Assembly (NCBI GenBank): GCA_022701365.1
Contig: JAKUHH010000059.1
Span: 124,001 to 188,000, forward strand
Source: Mycocentrospora acerina
Taxonomy: Eukaryota > Ascomycota > Dothideomycetes > Pleosporales
Length of the DNA stretch: 64,000 nt
Direction: 5' to 3'
The notes under the pieces were generated by a model. That model made no database searches. It saw nothing but the letters and a program-made list of their open reading frames with translations, and had not been told where the DNA came from. Numbering within the stretch: the first letter of the stretch is position 1; every line of letters starts with the position of its first letter. This document shows positions 12,346 to 26,790 of this stretch, in pieces. The position numbers and the translations under genes were made by a program.

Positions 12346-12874
12346 TCCCCTTCCTTCAGTCCGGCATCCTGCAGGTTCGTCCCAAGTCTCCACTGAAAGT
12401 GGGCCGCGTGAAGTTGCTGGCAGAGTGCGCAAAGCCAAAAGTCACGCCTGTTGAAACTCGCTCATTTCGTTGCTGCTCACCCCACTGCTTACCTACACCA
12501 CGACATCAAGGGTGATATTCATCTATTGACATTGTGACGCTCTTGAACAATGCTGAAACAGCCTAAATACCACTCGCCAAGTTGCTCCCCGCACCGTGAC
12601 CGTTTGGTCTGGGGTACAATGCGGGGGTGGGTCGACCTTCATTGTCATGTCTTGCTTCGTTCTCGTCGTCTGCTGATCGACTCCTCACTCATACATGGCA
12701 ATCGCCAAGCTTCATCAATCCGCTGTGCTTTGCACCGATGTACCGACAAGGCAACCAACATGGCAGCATTCATCCACGTATCGTCAACTTGTGCGTTGAC
12801 AATCCCATGACGAATCTACGAAGGTAGTAGTCGAATACTATATCCATGTAGTAATTTTTAAACTAGAACTGCCA

Positions 12875-12885
12875 TATTTATATAA
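12875..12885 (+). promoter_or_regulatory. TATA-like element of the exo-polygalacturonase gene
   Basis: The sequence ATTTATATAAC lies about 75 bp upstream of the preferred ATG at 12958, in an AT-rich stretch, a plausible spacing for a fungal TATA box. Inferred from position and sequence only. Confidence 0.4.
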
Positions 12886-12957
12886 CATTTTCATCCCAAA
12901 AAAACTGTTTGGAGACTTGAATAATTCGACAGCAATTCAATCCGCGTGAATTCAATC

Positions 12958-14764
12958 ATGCGCCTGGATACTATCTCTCTTCTGCTCTGTGCTCTCTCAG
13001 TAACCTGCACAGCATCACAACCCCACATACCACCACGTCCAAACATTAAGCCGTCTCCCTACAACACCGGAAAAGCCCTGCTGTACTCACCACCCCGCCA
13101 CCCCAAACGGATCTGCTTCGTCAAGCCCGGCTCTGGTGATGATCGCGACGATGCACACACCATCCTCGCAGCAATCAAAAAGTGCAACAACGGCGGCACT
13201 GTTGTCCTCGATAAAGAATACCGCGTTGGCTCCCCGCTTGACCTGACGTTCCTCAAGCACATTGATGTAGTCATCACAGGTGAAATCTACTTTGACGACA
13301 GTGATGTGTACTACTGGGCGGAGAATAGCTTCAAATATGAGTTCCAGAACCAGTCTGTGTTTTGGAAGTGGGGTGGCGAGGATGTGAACATCTACGGGGA
13401 TTTGAGCAATGAGAAAAGTATCATTGATGGGAGGGGGCAAGCGTATTGGGAAGAGATACAAACAAACAAGAGTGTGAGTCTAGTCAGTTTTGAAAGACAA
13501 TTAACAACATTTGACTCCACATGCAGTTATTCAGACCTATGCTCTTCGCCATGGACGGCATGAAGAGAGCAACCATGTCGAACCTAAGGATGCGAAACTC
13601 TCCTCACGTAAGTATTTCCTTATGCAGTCACTGCTCATGGCCTCTTCTCACCTGTCGATACAGTGGTTCAACATCATCGCCAACTCTACCGACATTCTCA
13701 TTAGCAACATGGATCTACAGGCGACTGTACGTACATACCTTGTTTAAATAATTACCAATACTGACACCCACCAGAGCCTCAATAACATCCAAATCGCAAA
13801 TTCTGACGGCTGGGACACGTACCGCTCCAACCACGTTGTCATTCAAGACTCCTTCATCAGCAACACGGATGGTACGTCCAACTCTACTACCATTCACCAG
13901 CCACTCCACATCCTCGCACAATTCCCCCACACACTCGACACCACCACACCAGTCTACCAAAAAAAACCCCCAAGCTAACCAAACCCCCCACAGACTGCGT
14001 CTCCTTCAAGCCCAACAGCACCAACATGGTCGTCCAAAATCTAATCTGCACCGGCTCCCACGGCATATCCGTCGGCTCCCTAGGCCAATACGCCAACCGC
14101 ACCGACCTTGTCGAGAACCTCTACATCTTCAACACCTCCATGACAAACTCCAGCGACGGGGCGCGCATAAAAGTCTGGCCGGGGATCCAAACGAGCTTCC
14201 AAACCCTGCTGAATGGCGGTGGGGGTCTGGGCAGAGTCAAGAACGTGACGTGGGATGGGTTTTTTAATGGGGGGAATGACAGGGCGATTACAATTACGCA
14301 GTGTTATGGGCAGAAGAATCAGACGCTTTGTGGGTTGCATCCTGTGAGTTTCGTCTTTTTTTTCTTTTTTTTTCTAGTTATTCTTCCTTTCTTGAAAGAA
14401 TTGTGGTGGTTGTGGGATGCTGAACTGATGATACTAGGCGAATCTCACGATTGAAGACGTTACGATTAAGAATATGTGGGGGACTACGTCAAAGGGGGGG
14501 TTGGATCCGCAGGCTGGAACGCTGGTTTGTAGTGCGCCAGATGTGAGTTTCTCTGATTTCAACGATGCGTGTTTGGAAGAAAAAAAAGAGTGAGATGCCG
14601 ATGCTGACAAGGAATAGCGATGCAGCAATATCCGCGCAGAAAACATCACTGTCACGGTGCCCAGTGGGAAACAGCCCGTCTACGCATGCAAGAATGTCGA
14701 CAGGGGGTTACTGCAACTCAACTGCACAGAGCCAGCGGAGGAGAGAGAAACAGGACAGGGCTAG
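12958..14764 (+). CDS. Secreted GH28 exo-polygalacturonase
   Basis: Hydrolyses polygalacturonate from its end during pectin breakdown outside the cell. Seven exons: 12958-13473, 13527-13607, 13664-13726, 13775-13871, 13994-14343, 14438-14542 and 14618-14764, giving 452 aa. I chose the ATG at 12958, because the first 20 residues ([20 protein letters not shown]) form a signal peptide; the in-frame ATG at 12946 would add four residues. GH28 catalytic signatures are intact: NTDD split by the intron at 13872-13993 (SNTD|DCVSFKP), the SHG motif in [13 protein letters not shown] and RIK in GARIKVWPG. Many N-x-S/T sites fit a secreted glycoprotein. The NTDD-DC context and length match the exo-acting fungal PGX group rather than endo-PGs of about 360 aa. 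Its stop lies only 41 bp from the stop of the convergent monooxygenase. Confidence 0.92.
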
Positions 14765-14805
14765 ACTTCCATTCATAGCTTCCAACCACATGAATAATAA
14801 TAAAC

Positions 14806-17194
<2,389 letters not shown>

Positions 17195-18086
17195 GTCTAT
17201 GGTGTACCTCTTCAGTTGACAAGGTCTGAATGTGTAAATGATGAAGCTACCCCGCACAAAGTCAATGTCTCAGAAGACGCAGCATATAGCAAGTGGAAGG
17301 CCTCCTTAATGTACTTCTTCAAAAGGTGGACGACTCCGCTCCAGCCTTGTCAAGCCAGCCAATAGTATTGACGCATATTGAAAGCGCAAGCGATGCCAGA
17401 CGCGTCGCTACCTACATGCGGCAGATATCACCCCACAACCCGAAAGAGGGTATTATTGGTTTGCAAAGCGGCTCGGGCCGAGGAGGGGTTTGTCAGGGCT
17501 TTGTAAGGTCGATGACGAGGTTGGTGGACGTTGTTCACGCGATGGTTTGGAAGGGATTTGTGATTGGTTGGGTTGTACAAGGCGTTGATAAATTCCAGGC
17601 ATGAACGGAATGTGACCGTCAAGTGTTCCGAGTGACATTAGCCTGAAGTTGTTGGTATTTTGAGATTTGATTGGACTATGATACCTCAAGCCTTTATTAG
17701 CTAGACCAAGTCTTTTGAATGTTCACAAGTTCATCTTGGAAGTTGTCAACGTCGCTCAAGACTTGTGGCAACTCTCTCTTTGAGCTCTGATTGCTCTAAT
17801 TGAGAGCGTTAGATATCCACATTTGGGGTTTTTTTTTAATTTGAAGCAGATGTCTAGTTGTCTCGCGTAGCCTAAGGTTTTTTGTGACGAAATTTCACCT
17901 GGAGACATTTGTCAGTCGCATGTAACGACGTGAAGATGACGCAGTTGTAGCATCAACATCAAGACGTCATCTATCGGGAATATCAGAAGAGAGAAGATGG
18001 TTAGCGGAAGTCATATGTACATAGAAGGAAACATCCCGAATACATTGATTAAATCATCACAAGAGATTCAAGCTCATCAATCCAGC
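17195..18086. promoter_or_regulatory. Divergent intergenic region, monooxygenase / SDR
   Basis: About 890 bp between divergently transcribed genes. Open frames on both strands around 17290-17690 show no recognisable domain. AT content rises after 17640. Confidence 0.45.
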
Positions 18087-18869
18087 ATGTCAATTCAAAC
18101 TTACAACTTCAAGACGGCCCTGGTCACAGGTGGAGGCGGTGGCATCGGCAAAGCCCTCTCTCAGCAACTGATCAAAGACGGCAAAAAAGTCATCATCGCA
18201 GGACGTACTGAGTCGAATCTCAAGACGACAGCGAAGGAAGTCGGGGCAATAGCATACTATGTCCTCGACACTGGCGACACAAGCTCGATCCCCAAGTTTA
18301 TTGAAAAGCTCATAGCCGACCACCCAGATGTAGACTGCCTCGTCAACAACGCTGGTGTTCAACGCCCCCTCGACATCAACAAAGTCGACGCCTCTGAGTT
18401 TGCGCAAAAAGCTGACCAAGAAATCGACATCAATATTCGTGGTCCAATGCATCTTGCGCTCCACCTCCTGCCGCATCTACGCTCCAAACCTGCTGCGCTG
18501 ATTGTCAATGTATCTTCAAGCCTGGGCTTCGTGCCCTTTTCAGTCATCACGCCCAACTACTGCGGTACAAAGGCGTGGGTGCATTTCTGGAGTGTGAACT
18601 TGCGATACCAGCTCAAGGATTCTGGGGTCAGCGTGGTGGAGATTGCGCCGCCAATGGTGGGCACAGATTTGCATCGTGAAAAGGAAAACCCAGACGACAA
18701 CAAGAAGGAGAATAATCCAGTGAGCTTGTCGGTGGAGGAGTTTGTGGATGAGGTGGTGGAGAAGTGGAAGGAGGGGAAAGAGATGATCACTGCAGGACCG
18801 GGCAATGAGGTTGTGCAGGAGTGGGAGGGAGGGCTGGGGAAGATGTGGGAGGATATGAAGACATTTTAA
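18087..18869 (+). CDS. Short-chain dehydrogenase/reductase (DltE-like)
   Basis: NAD(P)-dependent oxidoreductase of the classical SDR fold, 260 aa, single exon. The cofactor motif TGGGGGIGKAL lies at about 15-25, NNAG at about 91-94, the catalytic Ser in NVSSSLG and the catalytic Tyr-x-x-x-Lys as YCGTK. The open frame begins at 17997, but the ATG at 18087 places the Rossmann motif at the normal distance from the N-terminus (MSIQTYNFKTALVTGG), so I use it. The overall sequence (APPMVGTDL, then a charged 40-residue tail) resembles fungal DltE-type SDRs. The substrate is unknown. The gene diverges from the aromatic monooxygenase and may act with it, but nothing in the sequence proves this. Confidence 0.88.
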   Translation: MSIQTYNFKTALVTGGGGGIGKALSQQLIKDGKKVIIAGRTESNLKTTAKEVGAIAYYVLDTGDTSSIPKFIEKLIADHPDVDCLVNNAGVQRPLDINKVDASEFAQKADQEIDINIRGPMHLALHLLPHLRSKPAALIVNVSSSLGFVPFSVITPNYCGTKAWVHFWSVNLRYQLKDSGVSVVEIAPPMVGTDLHREKENPDDNKKENNPVSLSVEEFVDEVVEKWKEGKEMITAGPGNEVVQEWEGGLGKMWEDMKTF

Positions 18870-19158
18870 GGGTGGATTCCCGCCAACAGAATAAAGGTGA
18901 TGACGACGTTGCAGAACCGTGGTGTTGACGGGCAAGCGTGTGCATCATGAAAAGTCAAGACTCGAGTCCATTCCGACGTGGGAAGGTGAGGAGACGTGCA
19001 GCGTGACGTCTGAGCATTCGCGTAGAGAAGGCGTGCACTGGCCAACGACTGGGATGTTTGTTTACCTTGGATGCAGCCCACTTGCATCGCATCTTCCGCC
19101 GAGCAGCGCAACACGACCAATTCCACACACGCCGCCCAAACATCACCGCGCACTCACC

Positions 19159-20864
19159 ATGCCGCCCCGCAGCGCTCTCGCCAACATTTCCTTCACCGTC
19201 GACTCGGCCTCGGAAGATGACATGACACATGACGAGCTCAACGACCTGCCCACGCCCGAGTCCAACACCGAACACAAGCGCGCAGGGCGCAAACCACGTG
19301 CAGATGGCGCGCAGACAAAAGCAGCAGTTCCCGCGACAAAAGCGGCTGCCAAGGGTCGACCAGCGGCGCGTCGAGTGAGCGGAACCAGTACTGTGGGCGT
19401 GAAGAAGAGTGCGGCGGCAGGCGCAAAGAAGGCGCCTGCCAAGACGAGTCGCAAGGCGCGCACAAATGGCAATGCAAGCGACACGGAAGAGGTGGACGAG
19501 TTTGACGAGGTGCAGGATGTTGCGCCGGTAGAGGCACCCAAGCCAGCAAAGAGGGGCCGCCCAGCAAAGGCAAAGAAGCAGGAGGTTGGGGAGGAGGAAG
19601 TCGCAGAGGTACCAACACCTGCAAAGAAGACGCGCAAAGCACCAGCAAAGGAGACCAAGGCCAAGGCAGCGAGCAAGACAAAATCTACAAAGCGCGCGCC
19701 AGTATCCGAACCAGAGCCAGAGCCAGAGGCCTTTACAATCCCCGAGACACAGCCAGAGCTAGAACCCGACCCAATGGACTTGTCAGAGTCGATAGAGCTG
19801 GATGAGATACCAGAAAGCATGCCTCCACCTCCACGGCCATCAGCACGGCGCGCACAGCCACAAACTGGCGGGGCGCGGCAGTCGTCAACGGGTCCTCGTC
19901 GAGCAGGAAGCGCATCAGACTCGGAGCGCGACCCAGCGTTACGGCGGAAAGTGGGCGACCTAACCAAAAAGCTAGAGGCCATGACTGCCAAATACGACAC
20001 ATTGAGGGATACGGCGACAGCCGGGAGAGAGTCCAACTTTGACCAGCTGAAGAAGCGGGCAGACCAGACAGCAAGGGGTACGTTTCTCTATTGATTTTTT
20101 TTCTTAATTGTGATACTAACCACTCTACAGACCAAGACGCCGTCATCAAAGCACTCAAATCCCAGTTCTCTGACCTCCAATCCCGCACCTCTGAACTCAC
20201 CGCCCTGAAGAAAGAAATCGCCGCCCTCACAAAAGAAACCACCCGCCTCGACGCCGAAAACGACAAACTCCACGAAGCCCTCACAACAGCGCAAAACGAA
20301 AACAAGACCCTCTCCAGCAAACTCGGCGCCGCCCGCCAATCCGAATCCAAGCCCGTGCCCGGTAGCGCCATCAAAGCACGCACAACAGGTGTTGTCCTGC
20401 CGGGCACCGTCGAAGCCGCAAAGGAAGCGCAGCTCGCCAAGCAAAAGGTGGACATGTACAGCGACCTGACGAATCTTGTGGTGCTGGGCATGAAGCGAAA
20501 TGATGATGACGAGGATGTGTATGATTGTCTACAAACAGGGAGGAATGGAAGTACGTTTATCTTTTTCTTCTCATTCTCCTTTTCCTTCCTCGAGAACCTT
20601 ACTACCCACCAAGTCTATTCATCTACTAACACTCTTTCCGTAGCACTGCACTTCCACCTCACGGTCGCCCCACAGGAGACATCCTACGAAGACACAGAGT
20701 TCATTTACCAGCCTCTTCTCGACGAGCAGCGAGATAGGGAGTTGCTGGATCTTTTGCCAGATTACCTTACAGAGGAGATTTGCTTCCCGAGGGGTCAGGC
20801 GGCAAAGTTTTACTGCAAGGTGGTGGATAGTATGAGTAAGCGGATTGTGTTGGAGGATGAGTAG
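19159..20864 (+). CDS. Monopolin subunit Csm1/Pcs1-like chromosome segregation protein
   Basis: Kinetochore/nucleolar protein that cross-links microtubule attachment sites (Csm1 in budding yeast, Pcs1 in fission yeast). Exons 19159-20077, 20131-20550 and 20644-20864 give 519 aa. The N-terminal 200 residues are basic and Ala/Lys/Pro-rich with AT-hook-like cores (KRGRPAKAKK, AGRKPRA). A predicted coiled coil covers about 265-400 (heptads in DAVIKALKSQF and LKKEIAALTKET). The C-terminal globular domain starts at about 415 (VDMYSDLTNLVVLGMK), with TLHFHLTV, FIYQPLLDEQRDRELLDLLPDYL and FPRGQAAKFYCKVVDSM, matching the Csm1/Pcs1 C-terminal fold. The start at 19159 is chosen over an upstream in-frame ATG at 18919, because the preceding 80 codons look non-coding. 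The AT-hooks suggest direct DNA contact, which is inference. Confidence 0.88.
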
Positions 20865-21401
20865 TTGTTGTAGTAGTAGTAGTAGTCTGTTGGTTGATGT
20901 AGCTTGTTTAGTAGTCATGATGGTGGTGATGATGATTTGGGTGTTGGTTTGGTTTGGTATGGTTTGGTCTGGTTAAATCGTATACCCCCTGCATTTCATC
21001 TCACTTCTTTCGCTTGACTTGACTTCACTTGACGTCTTGCATTCATTCACTCACTCACTCATTCATGCATCCCTTCACTCTCGAAAAAAAAACCCCTTTG
21101 TGAATGTGTGGGTGTGCGTGCGTGCGTGCATGGCGTTCATATATGCTGTTGGTACAATTGGTATGTGTATCTACAGTATTTCCCCACTTCCAGGCTCGAT
21201 CGATTTCGTTGCATTCCGTTTTATCCCGATAGTCGAGTTTTGGTAGAATTGGCATGTGCAAGTAATTTGTCCACAACCAAAGCCATCCCTCGCTCTCATT
21301 TCATCTCATCCCATCTCATCCCATCTCATTTCCTTTCCTGTGCGCGTGTACATGGACGTTTACGGTGTGGATGTGGATGTGGATGTGGATGGTGGGTGCG
21401 T
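20865..21401. other. Intergenic, convergent 3' regions
   Basis: Between the Csm1/Pcs1 and ATP synthase subunit k stops. It has a short GTA run (20870-20886) just after the stop and four GTGGAT copies near 21366-21392. No gene seen. Confidence 0.5.
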
Positions 21402-21952
21402 TTATGCCTTGTTCTGGATCTTGTCTGCGGCCTTCTTGACAAAGTCCCTGTTTCGTGAATTAGCACCCTGTGTATCCCGTCGAATATCCTAACATCCAGT
21501 TTCCACCATTGCGCATCTTTTGCCTGCCGATGTAATGGCCAGAAGAGCGCAAGTCGCTCGTATCAAGCAATTCAAGGAAATTGAGATGCGTACTTGACAA
21601 ACTTCTCCTCCTCGGAGCTCTTGGCGTTGATGGGAGGCTGGGTCGTGTCCTCGGCCTTCTTGCCGCTCGTGGCGAGCACCGCGCCCCCGATTGTCACGGT
21701 GAGGGTAGCAATCGCAAGCTATTCAAGTCATCGTCTGTCAGCCATTGTGCTTCATATATAGCCAATTCGGGGTCCTGGCGCTCCCCGCATGCGCCGCGTG
21801 CTGTACTATGTAGGGCGGCGATGCGCGGGGGGCGCGGGGACGTCCTGGGCGAAGTTTTCGTGCGGTGCCGAGACAGGACGGCGGGATGCATGGGAGAGAC
21901 ATACGACGTGCGAGCCGACCTGGCGGCCGAAGATGGAGTACATGGCAACCAT
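21402..21952 (-). CDS. ATP19: ATP synthase subunit k, mitochondrial
   Basis: Small inner-membrane subunit associated with dimers of the F1Fo-ATP synthase. Three exons, 21952-21905, 21718-21594 and 21447-21402, give 72 aa. The joined protein starts MVAMYSIFGRQVGSHVLAIA, followed by a single hydrophobic span (LAIATLTVTIGGAVLA) and a hydrophilic tail with SSEEEKFVKDFVKKAADKI. This matches yeast Atp19: a short aromatic N-terminus, the H-x-LAI-TL entry to the helix, and the EEKF motif before a Lys-rich end. All splice sites are canonical and in phase. The ATG at 21952 has a good context (CAAAAATGG). It is easily missed because no exon exceeds 125 nt. Confidence 0.85.
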
Positions 21953-22263
21953 TTTTGCGGTGGGGAGGCGGTGATTTCCGGGGGGGAATGGAAGGGGCGA
22001 TGGGGTGGGTAGATGGGTGGTGAGGAGGGTCGTCGGAGCTGTGGTCGGGCAAGAGTCGAGCATGCGCACCAGCCACACTGGATGTGGATGAAGTGGTGGG
22101 TGAGTAAGCAGGTGTGGCGTTGAAATGGATGGGCGGGAGATGGCTGTGCAGAAATGACGTCTCACCCGAGGCATCAACATTTGGTCCAGTCTCAACATCG
22201 CCTTTTCAGAATTGTGTTAATTCTCATCTTTTTTGCTGGTAAAAGAAAATTACGTTGTACATC
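21953..22263. promoter_or_regulatory. Compact divergent promoter for two mitochondrial genes
   Basis: Only 311 bp separate the starts of ATP synthase subunit k and the MTP18-like gene, both nuclear genes for inner-membrane mitochondrial proteins. Shared regulation is plausible but unproven. Confidence 0.5.
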
Positions 22264-23338
22264 ATGGCCAAAGACGATAAGCGCATACAGGAGGTGGATG
22301 ACATTCCCCACGAGCGCGAAGGCACGCGACCCGAGTTCACAGCGTCGACGTTGCCGCCGAGGAAGAAGCTGCCCAGCGAGATACAGGCCACACTGGACAA
22401 TGACTCCATGTGGGAGGACGTGTATGACGGAGCGTATGTCTTCCATTCTTGAAAACCTCAGCACTGCCGCATCTCTGTGAAACCCACAATGGCCAGCATG
22501 CACAACACTAACACCCCCTCAGCGGCGAAGACACAACCGACACCTCCCTCCGATATGCCGCCTACGCAACCCGCATACGCACCATCATGCTGTCTGCGCA
22601 CCGCTATGTTGCTTACACATCCGACATTGGCGAATCGTTCCGTCCCATTGCGCATCCCTACCTTATCAAAGGCGCCTACGGTGTATCGTGGCTGTATCTT
22701 ACCGGCGATGTAGCTCATGAAGGCTACAAGGCCTACTGCCGTAACCAAAAGGTTCTACACCCAGATCCTGTCGAGGAGAAGCAAGAACAGGCGGATTTGG
22801 CAGCTACTGGGCAATCTACAGGTATCTTGGCCAAGGCTCAAGAGCTGGGAAGGAAAGTCACGAGCACAGAGGGTATCAAGGCTGGTGGTCAGGGAAGTAT
22901 TCTCACTGGCGGAGAGGTCATTCCCGGTCGCATACCCGCAATTGAAGACTACAGAGCTGTCATGGCACAGCGAGCCGTATTCCAGTCTGTTGCCTCCATG
23001 GGTCTGCCTGCGTTCACAATACACAGTATTGTGAGGTATTCTGGACGTGCGCTGAAGGATGCCAAGAACAGGACGTTGAGGACGTGGGGTCCTATTGGAG
23101 TAAGTCACAATACGAGTCTTTGAACCAACAAGAAACTAACAACTAATAGCTTGGTCTTGCCGCTGTTCCATTCCTGCCATATATGTTTGACGAGCCAGTC
23201 GAGCATGCCACCGAATGGCTCTTCTACAATGCATTCAAGACATTTGGCGGCGAGAAGGCTGTCGAGGGGAGGCCCATCACAGGACAGAAGGAGTTGAGGA
23301 AGGAGGAGAGCCAAGTGAACAAGCTCAAGGAGCTATGA
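22264..23338 (+). CDS. MTP18/MTFP1-like mitochondrial inner-membrane protein
   Basis: Three exons, 22264-22433, 22523-23099 and 23150-23338, give 311 aa. The sequence fits the mitochondrial 18 kDa protein family (mitochondrial fission process protein 1), whose animal members act in inner-membrane organisation and fission. Seen: RYAAYATRIRTIMLSAHRYVAYTSDIGESFRP, then a hydrophobic patch at YLIKGAYGVSWLYLTGDV, VFQSVASMGLPAFTIHSIVRYSGR, a transmembrane-like GLGLAAVPFLPYMFDEPVE, and a charged tail. The N-terminal 55 residues are hydrophilic, longer than in animal MTFP1, and there is an Ala/Gly-rich insert at about 150-190 as is usual in fungi. Function in fungi is inferred from the family. Confidence 0.87.
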
Positions 23339-24646
23339 GCAGAATTCATGTGGTCGACGACAGAGGTCAGCTTCCCTTTTAGTTCAAATATGCTAACGAG
23401 TCAAGAGTCATATATGTGCAAATGATCCACTCAGCTAATGATGTATATATGCAAATTTCAACTTTTACCATTTTGTCATCCATTGCTTTGTGCTTTGTTA
23501 TGTGACTTTTCCTCATTTCCTCTCTTAAAATGCTAAAAATTTAGAGAAAATTGAAGGAGACTCATTAACATGTCTCACGTTGCCCATATTTTTATACCCA
23601 TCCCAAGATGCCAAGTCACGAGCACTCGGAGGTCATATTTCGTCTACAACAACAACGTACTCACATGACTGATGTCACAAAACCAGTTCATTTTTTTCTG
23701 TTTACAATTGGCAAATACTCTTATCAAAAATCAAAACATCTCGTTTAGCCAGAAGATTTTGATCCCCCTTTTATTTTACTTTCCAATCTTACATGTAATT
23801 CACATTCGCATTCATCTTTGTTATTACTTCAGGCCTCAAACTATCGTGCTCGACGATGATAGCTGAATGTATGCTTGATCAAATACACGAAGAATATGAC
23901 TGTATTAAAATTTGCTGGCTAAACTGGTAGGTGTAGTGTAACAAGATGAGATGAGTGTGATGATACTGTTGAGGGTATGTGTTGTGAGTGTTGAGGGTAA
24001 AATACCAAGGTAAGCATTAATTCAACAGAGTAAATTGGACTAGTGTGGATGTGTGATAATTAATTTGGTAGGTGAAGTATCCGCTGTGGTAGGAAATTTT
24101 TCTTTTCTTTTCAAATTCTTATTCTGCAAGTGATGCTGTGTTCTTCAAAATCAAGGTGGAATAGATGCGACTAGGTATAGGAGAAAAACGAGGAGCTGGT
24201 ATTGAGTGCGTTGTGCAATGAAGTTCGAGGTTACTTTTGTGTTTTGTAGTCTTCAATTTAGATAGAACTATGGAGTGTTTTTTCATGGGTGTAACAGTCT
24301 GATCATTAGGTTGTGACAGGCGCAGTAGAATTGATGCATTGAGATAATAATCGCCATGAGCATGTTTTCTAAATGGTGAAACGCAAGAGAATAAACACTG
24401 TATTTAATCTCCCTCTAGCTGTGGAGAATTCTCGCTGTTCGCTCGGGCAGTTGAGCGAAGTGGCCTATAAAAAGCGGTTTATCGCGTAGAACTGTAGGAG
24501 ATGCATGAAGCTAAAATAATTTCAACATGTAAAAGGAATTGAATACTTTGTCAATCCCCTGTAAATACCATTCCACTTGTAAAAAAAACCTGAACAATGC
24601 TACTCTACTTCAGCGAATTCGCCATGACTTTCCATATTCAACTTCA
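23339..24646. other. AT-rich intergenic region
   Basis: About 1.3 kb between convergent genes, noticeably AT-rich from 23390 on. No open frame with protein character, repeat array or RNA gene seen. Confidence 0.5.
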
Positions 24647-26250
24647 TTACAGGAGAAAATTGTTATGAATTAAACCGATTTCATCGTCGTCATACAAGTG
24701 TTTCGACACACTGCTACTCACGACAGAATCAATCTCTTCATCGAAGAAATCCGGACTCTGCTGCCGAAATGTATCAAGGGACATGACTTCAAGTTCATGG
24801 CAGCCTTGTCTGCAGCAATACCGCTCTTGGAAGATTTGAACCAATTCTGCAGCTGTCGGTCGATCTTGGGGATCCTTCCTAATCATTCGAGATATGGTTT
24901 CAATGTTATCCATCGGGCCAATGTTCGAGCTAGAGCGGTAAGTATTTTCGCATGATGAATGGCCCTTTTGTAAGATGTCCAAAACATCGTCCGATTTGGC
25001 TTGATAAGAGCCACTACCGTCTCTGTCAATTATTTCCGATATCTCTTGCATAGTTTTGCAATGATTGAACTCGTGGACATGATTGTCGTGCATTGTACAC
25101 ACGATTTCGATGAACACGCAACCCAACGAAAATATGTCAGCGGGAAAACCTCGCGTTAAGCCAGTCTCTTGATAGCTGTACACTTCAGGAGATGCATATT
25201 TCTTTGTGAAGGAAGTAGGTCCATCGGTCTCCGCATCACTGGGGTCGCAGTATGCGCGTGCTATTCCAAAATCTGCTATATAAATCTTGAATTTCCCCAC
25301 TTGGTCATCATTACTGATAAGTATGTTAGTCGGTTTGATGTCCATATGCTTTATACCATTACTGTGAATATGGTGTATCGCACTGCTGAGGCAAGAGAGG
25401 AATTGTTTCATCGAGATGATCGTTAAGAGTAATTTCGATTTGGTAAAATAGGTCTGTTTGTTGATGATATCCAGAAATGTCTTGAGGTTATACTTGGCAA
25501 CAGGGTAGATAAGAATCGATAGTTCCCTGCCCATAACATATGTTCCGATAACGCGCACTACATGTGCATGATTAAGTCGGGTCAGGTGAGCGACTTCTTC
25601 GGTGGCCTGATCTTTCGTGAAGGATTTACTGCACGAAATTGTTTTACGGGCGAGGAGGATGCGCCGGCATTTGACACTTTGAACAACTGCATTTCTTGTG
25701 CTTCCAAGGGTGTCATGAACGTCGAGAATCTCGTTCACAATCTTTCGCTCATCCTTCCGAAATTCTGCATGTTGCCCTCGTCCAGACCAGTCTTGTTCAA
25801 CAAGAGAATCCACTGGCCAAAGCTTCTTACTTTCTAAAAGCTGTGCGTAGGCATTATCTCTGGAGATATGTACTTGTCAGTACGTTATCTATCTGAGGGA
25901 GCTAGTGAGAATCACCTTTCCAACCTGTAATGTATTGTGTTAGAGAACTCTGCGGTTGTGCCCGGTGGTGCTGTGTAGAAGGTAGTCTTCGAAAAGACCG
26001 ATCGAGTCGACATAAAATCATCATCGAACTCCCCGCCTGCCTCATTCGGCGAACTCCGACCAGTTTGGTGCGTGGTATTCTCTAGATCTAGTGTTTCGGT
26101 ACTATCCATAGCCATCGCTATTGAGTCTGGTAATGAGGGAAAATTCACATCCACGTCGTCCATGATGTACGTTTTTTCTATGTCTTTGGTAGAAGCAAAT
26201 TTGCTGTCTGAATAGATAGAAGATCGCAAGGCTGAGTCAACGAGAACCAC
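24647..26250 (-). CDS. Divergent serine/threonine protein kinase
   Basis: Two exons, 26250-25916 and 25859-24647, give 515 aa. The first about 150 residues are acidic, Ser/Thr-rich and unstructured. The kinase domain follows: the ATP-anchoring Lys lies in LLARKTI at about 184, the alpha-C Glu in TEEVAHLTRLNH, then HVVRVIGTYV, IYPVAKYNLKTFLD, a catalytic loop HMDIKPTN at about 283-290 (Met instead of Arg in HRD), IADFG at about 306-310 and YASPEV in place of APE. The sub-domain XI region (MIRKDPQDRPTAAELVQIF) is standard. The glycine-rich loop is weak (DTLGSTRNAVVQSV). The sequence belongs to a kinase group much expanded in Pleosporales, of unknown function. The non-RD catalytic loop suggests it does not depend on activation-loop phosphorylation; this is inference. 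Confidence 0.85.
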
Positions 26251-26790
26251 AATCCACTGTACACAATTGTTCTCGAATAGGCGTGTAACAAGGTCACAGT
26301 ACTAGAAGAAAGGCAAGGAAGTATCTCTACGAGAGAGGTGTGGGTGAGGAGGTGAAGTATTATGTTTCGTTAAGCAGGCTGAAATTCGTATGCACTGAGG
26401 GGATGTTTGCGTCTAACTCATTCCAGTCAGTCTGATATCAACGTGCAGCAGGATGCGTTGTAGAACGCCACGCCAAGGATCAAAGAGCTGGAAATCCTAT
26501 TGAAGTCGAACTGACCTTCTGCCGTATACTTCATTAAATGACTGTTCTTGAAAGAAAAGGGTACCGGATAATAGAGAAAATCAAAAAATTCGAACTTGCT
26601 GAATCTTCATTCTCACAGTCTAATAAAAATGCTCTCATTACACAGACTATTAAACGAGATCCGGTATGATGTCACAAAGAAGGCACAGCAAGAGGCGCAC
26701 CAAACAACAAATGCACAAATTACTGTATTCAAATTTGATATTACATGTATGCTCTATCATTCAACCCTTCAATTCTACATGCCAATCCGA
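26251..26790. other. Intergenic between tandem minus-strand genes
   Basis: About 540 bp holding the kinase promoter and the 3' region of the Rad4 gene. Nothing else recognised. Confidence 0.5.

Larger units (their letters stand above)
11645..12957. promoter_or_regulatory. Divergent intergenic region, chitin synthase / exo-polygalacturonase
   Basis: About 1.3 kb with promoters for both flanking genes. No convincing coding frame. It carries the 8-bp tandem array listed separately and a TATA-like element close to the polygalacturonase start. Confidence 0.5.

Noticed and set aside
17290..17690. Open frames on both strands between the monooxygenase and SDR
   Set aside because: About 100 codons or fewer with no recognisable domain; overlapping frames on both strands suggest chance.
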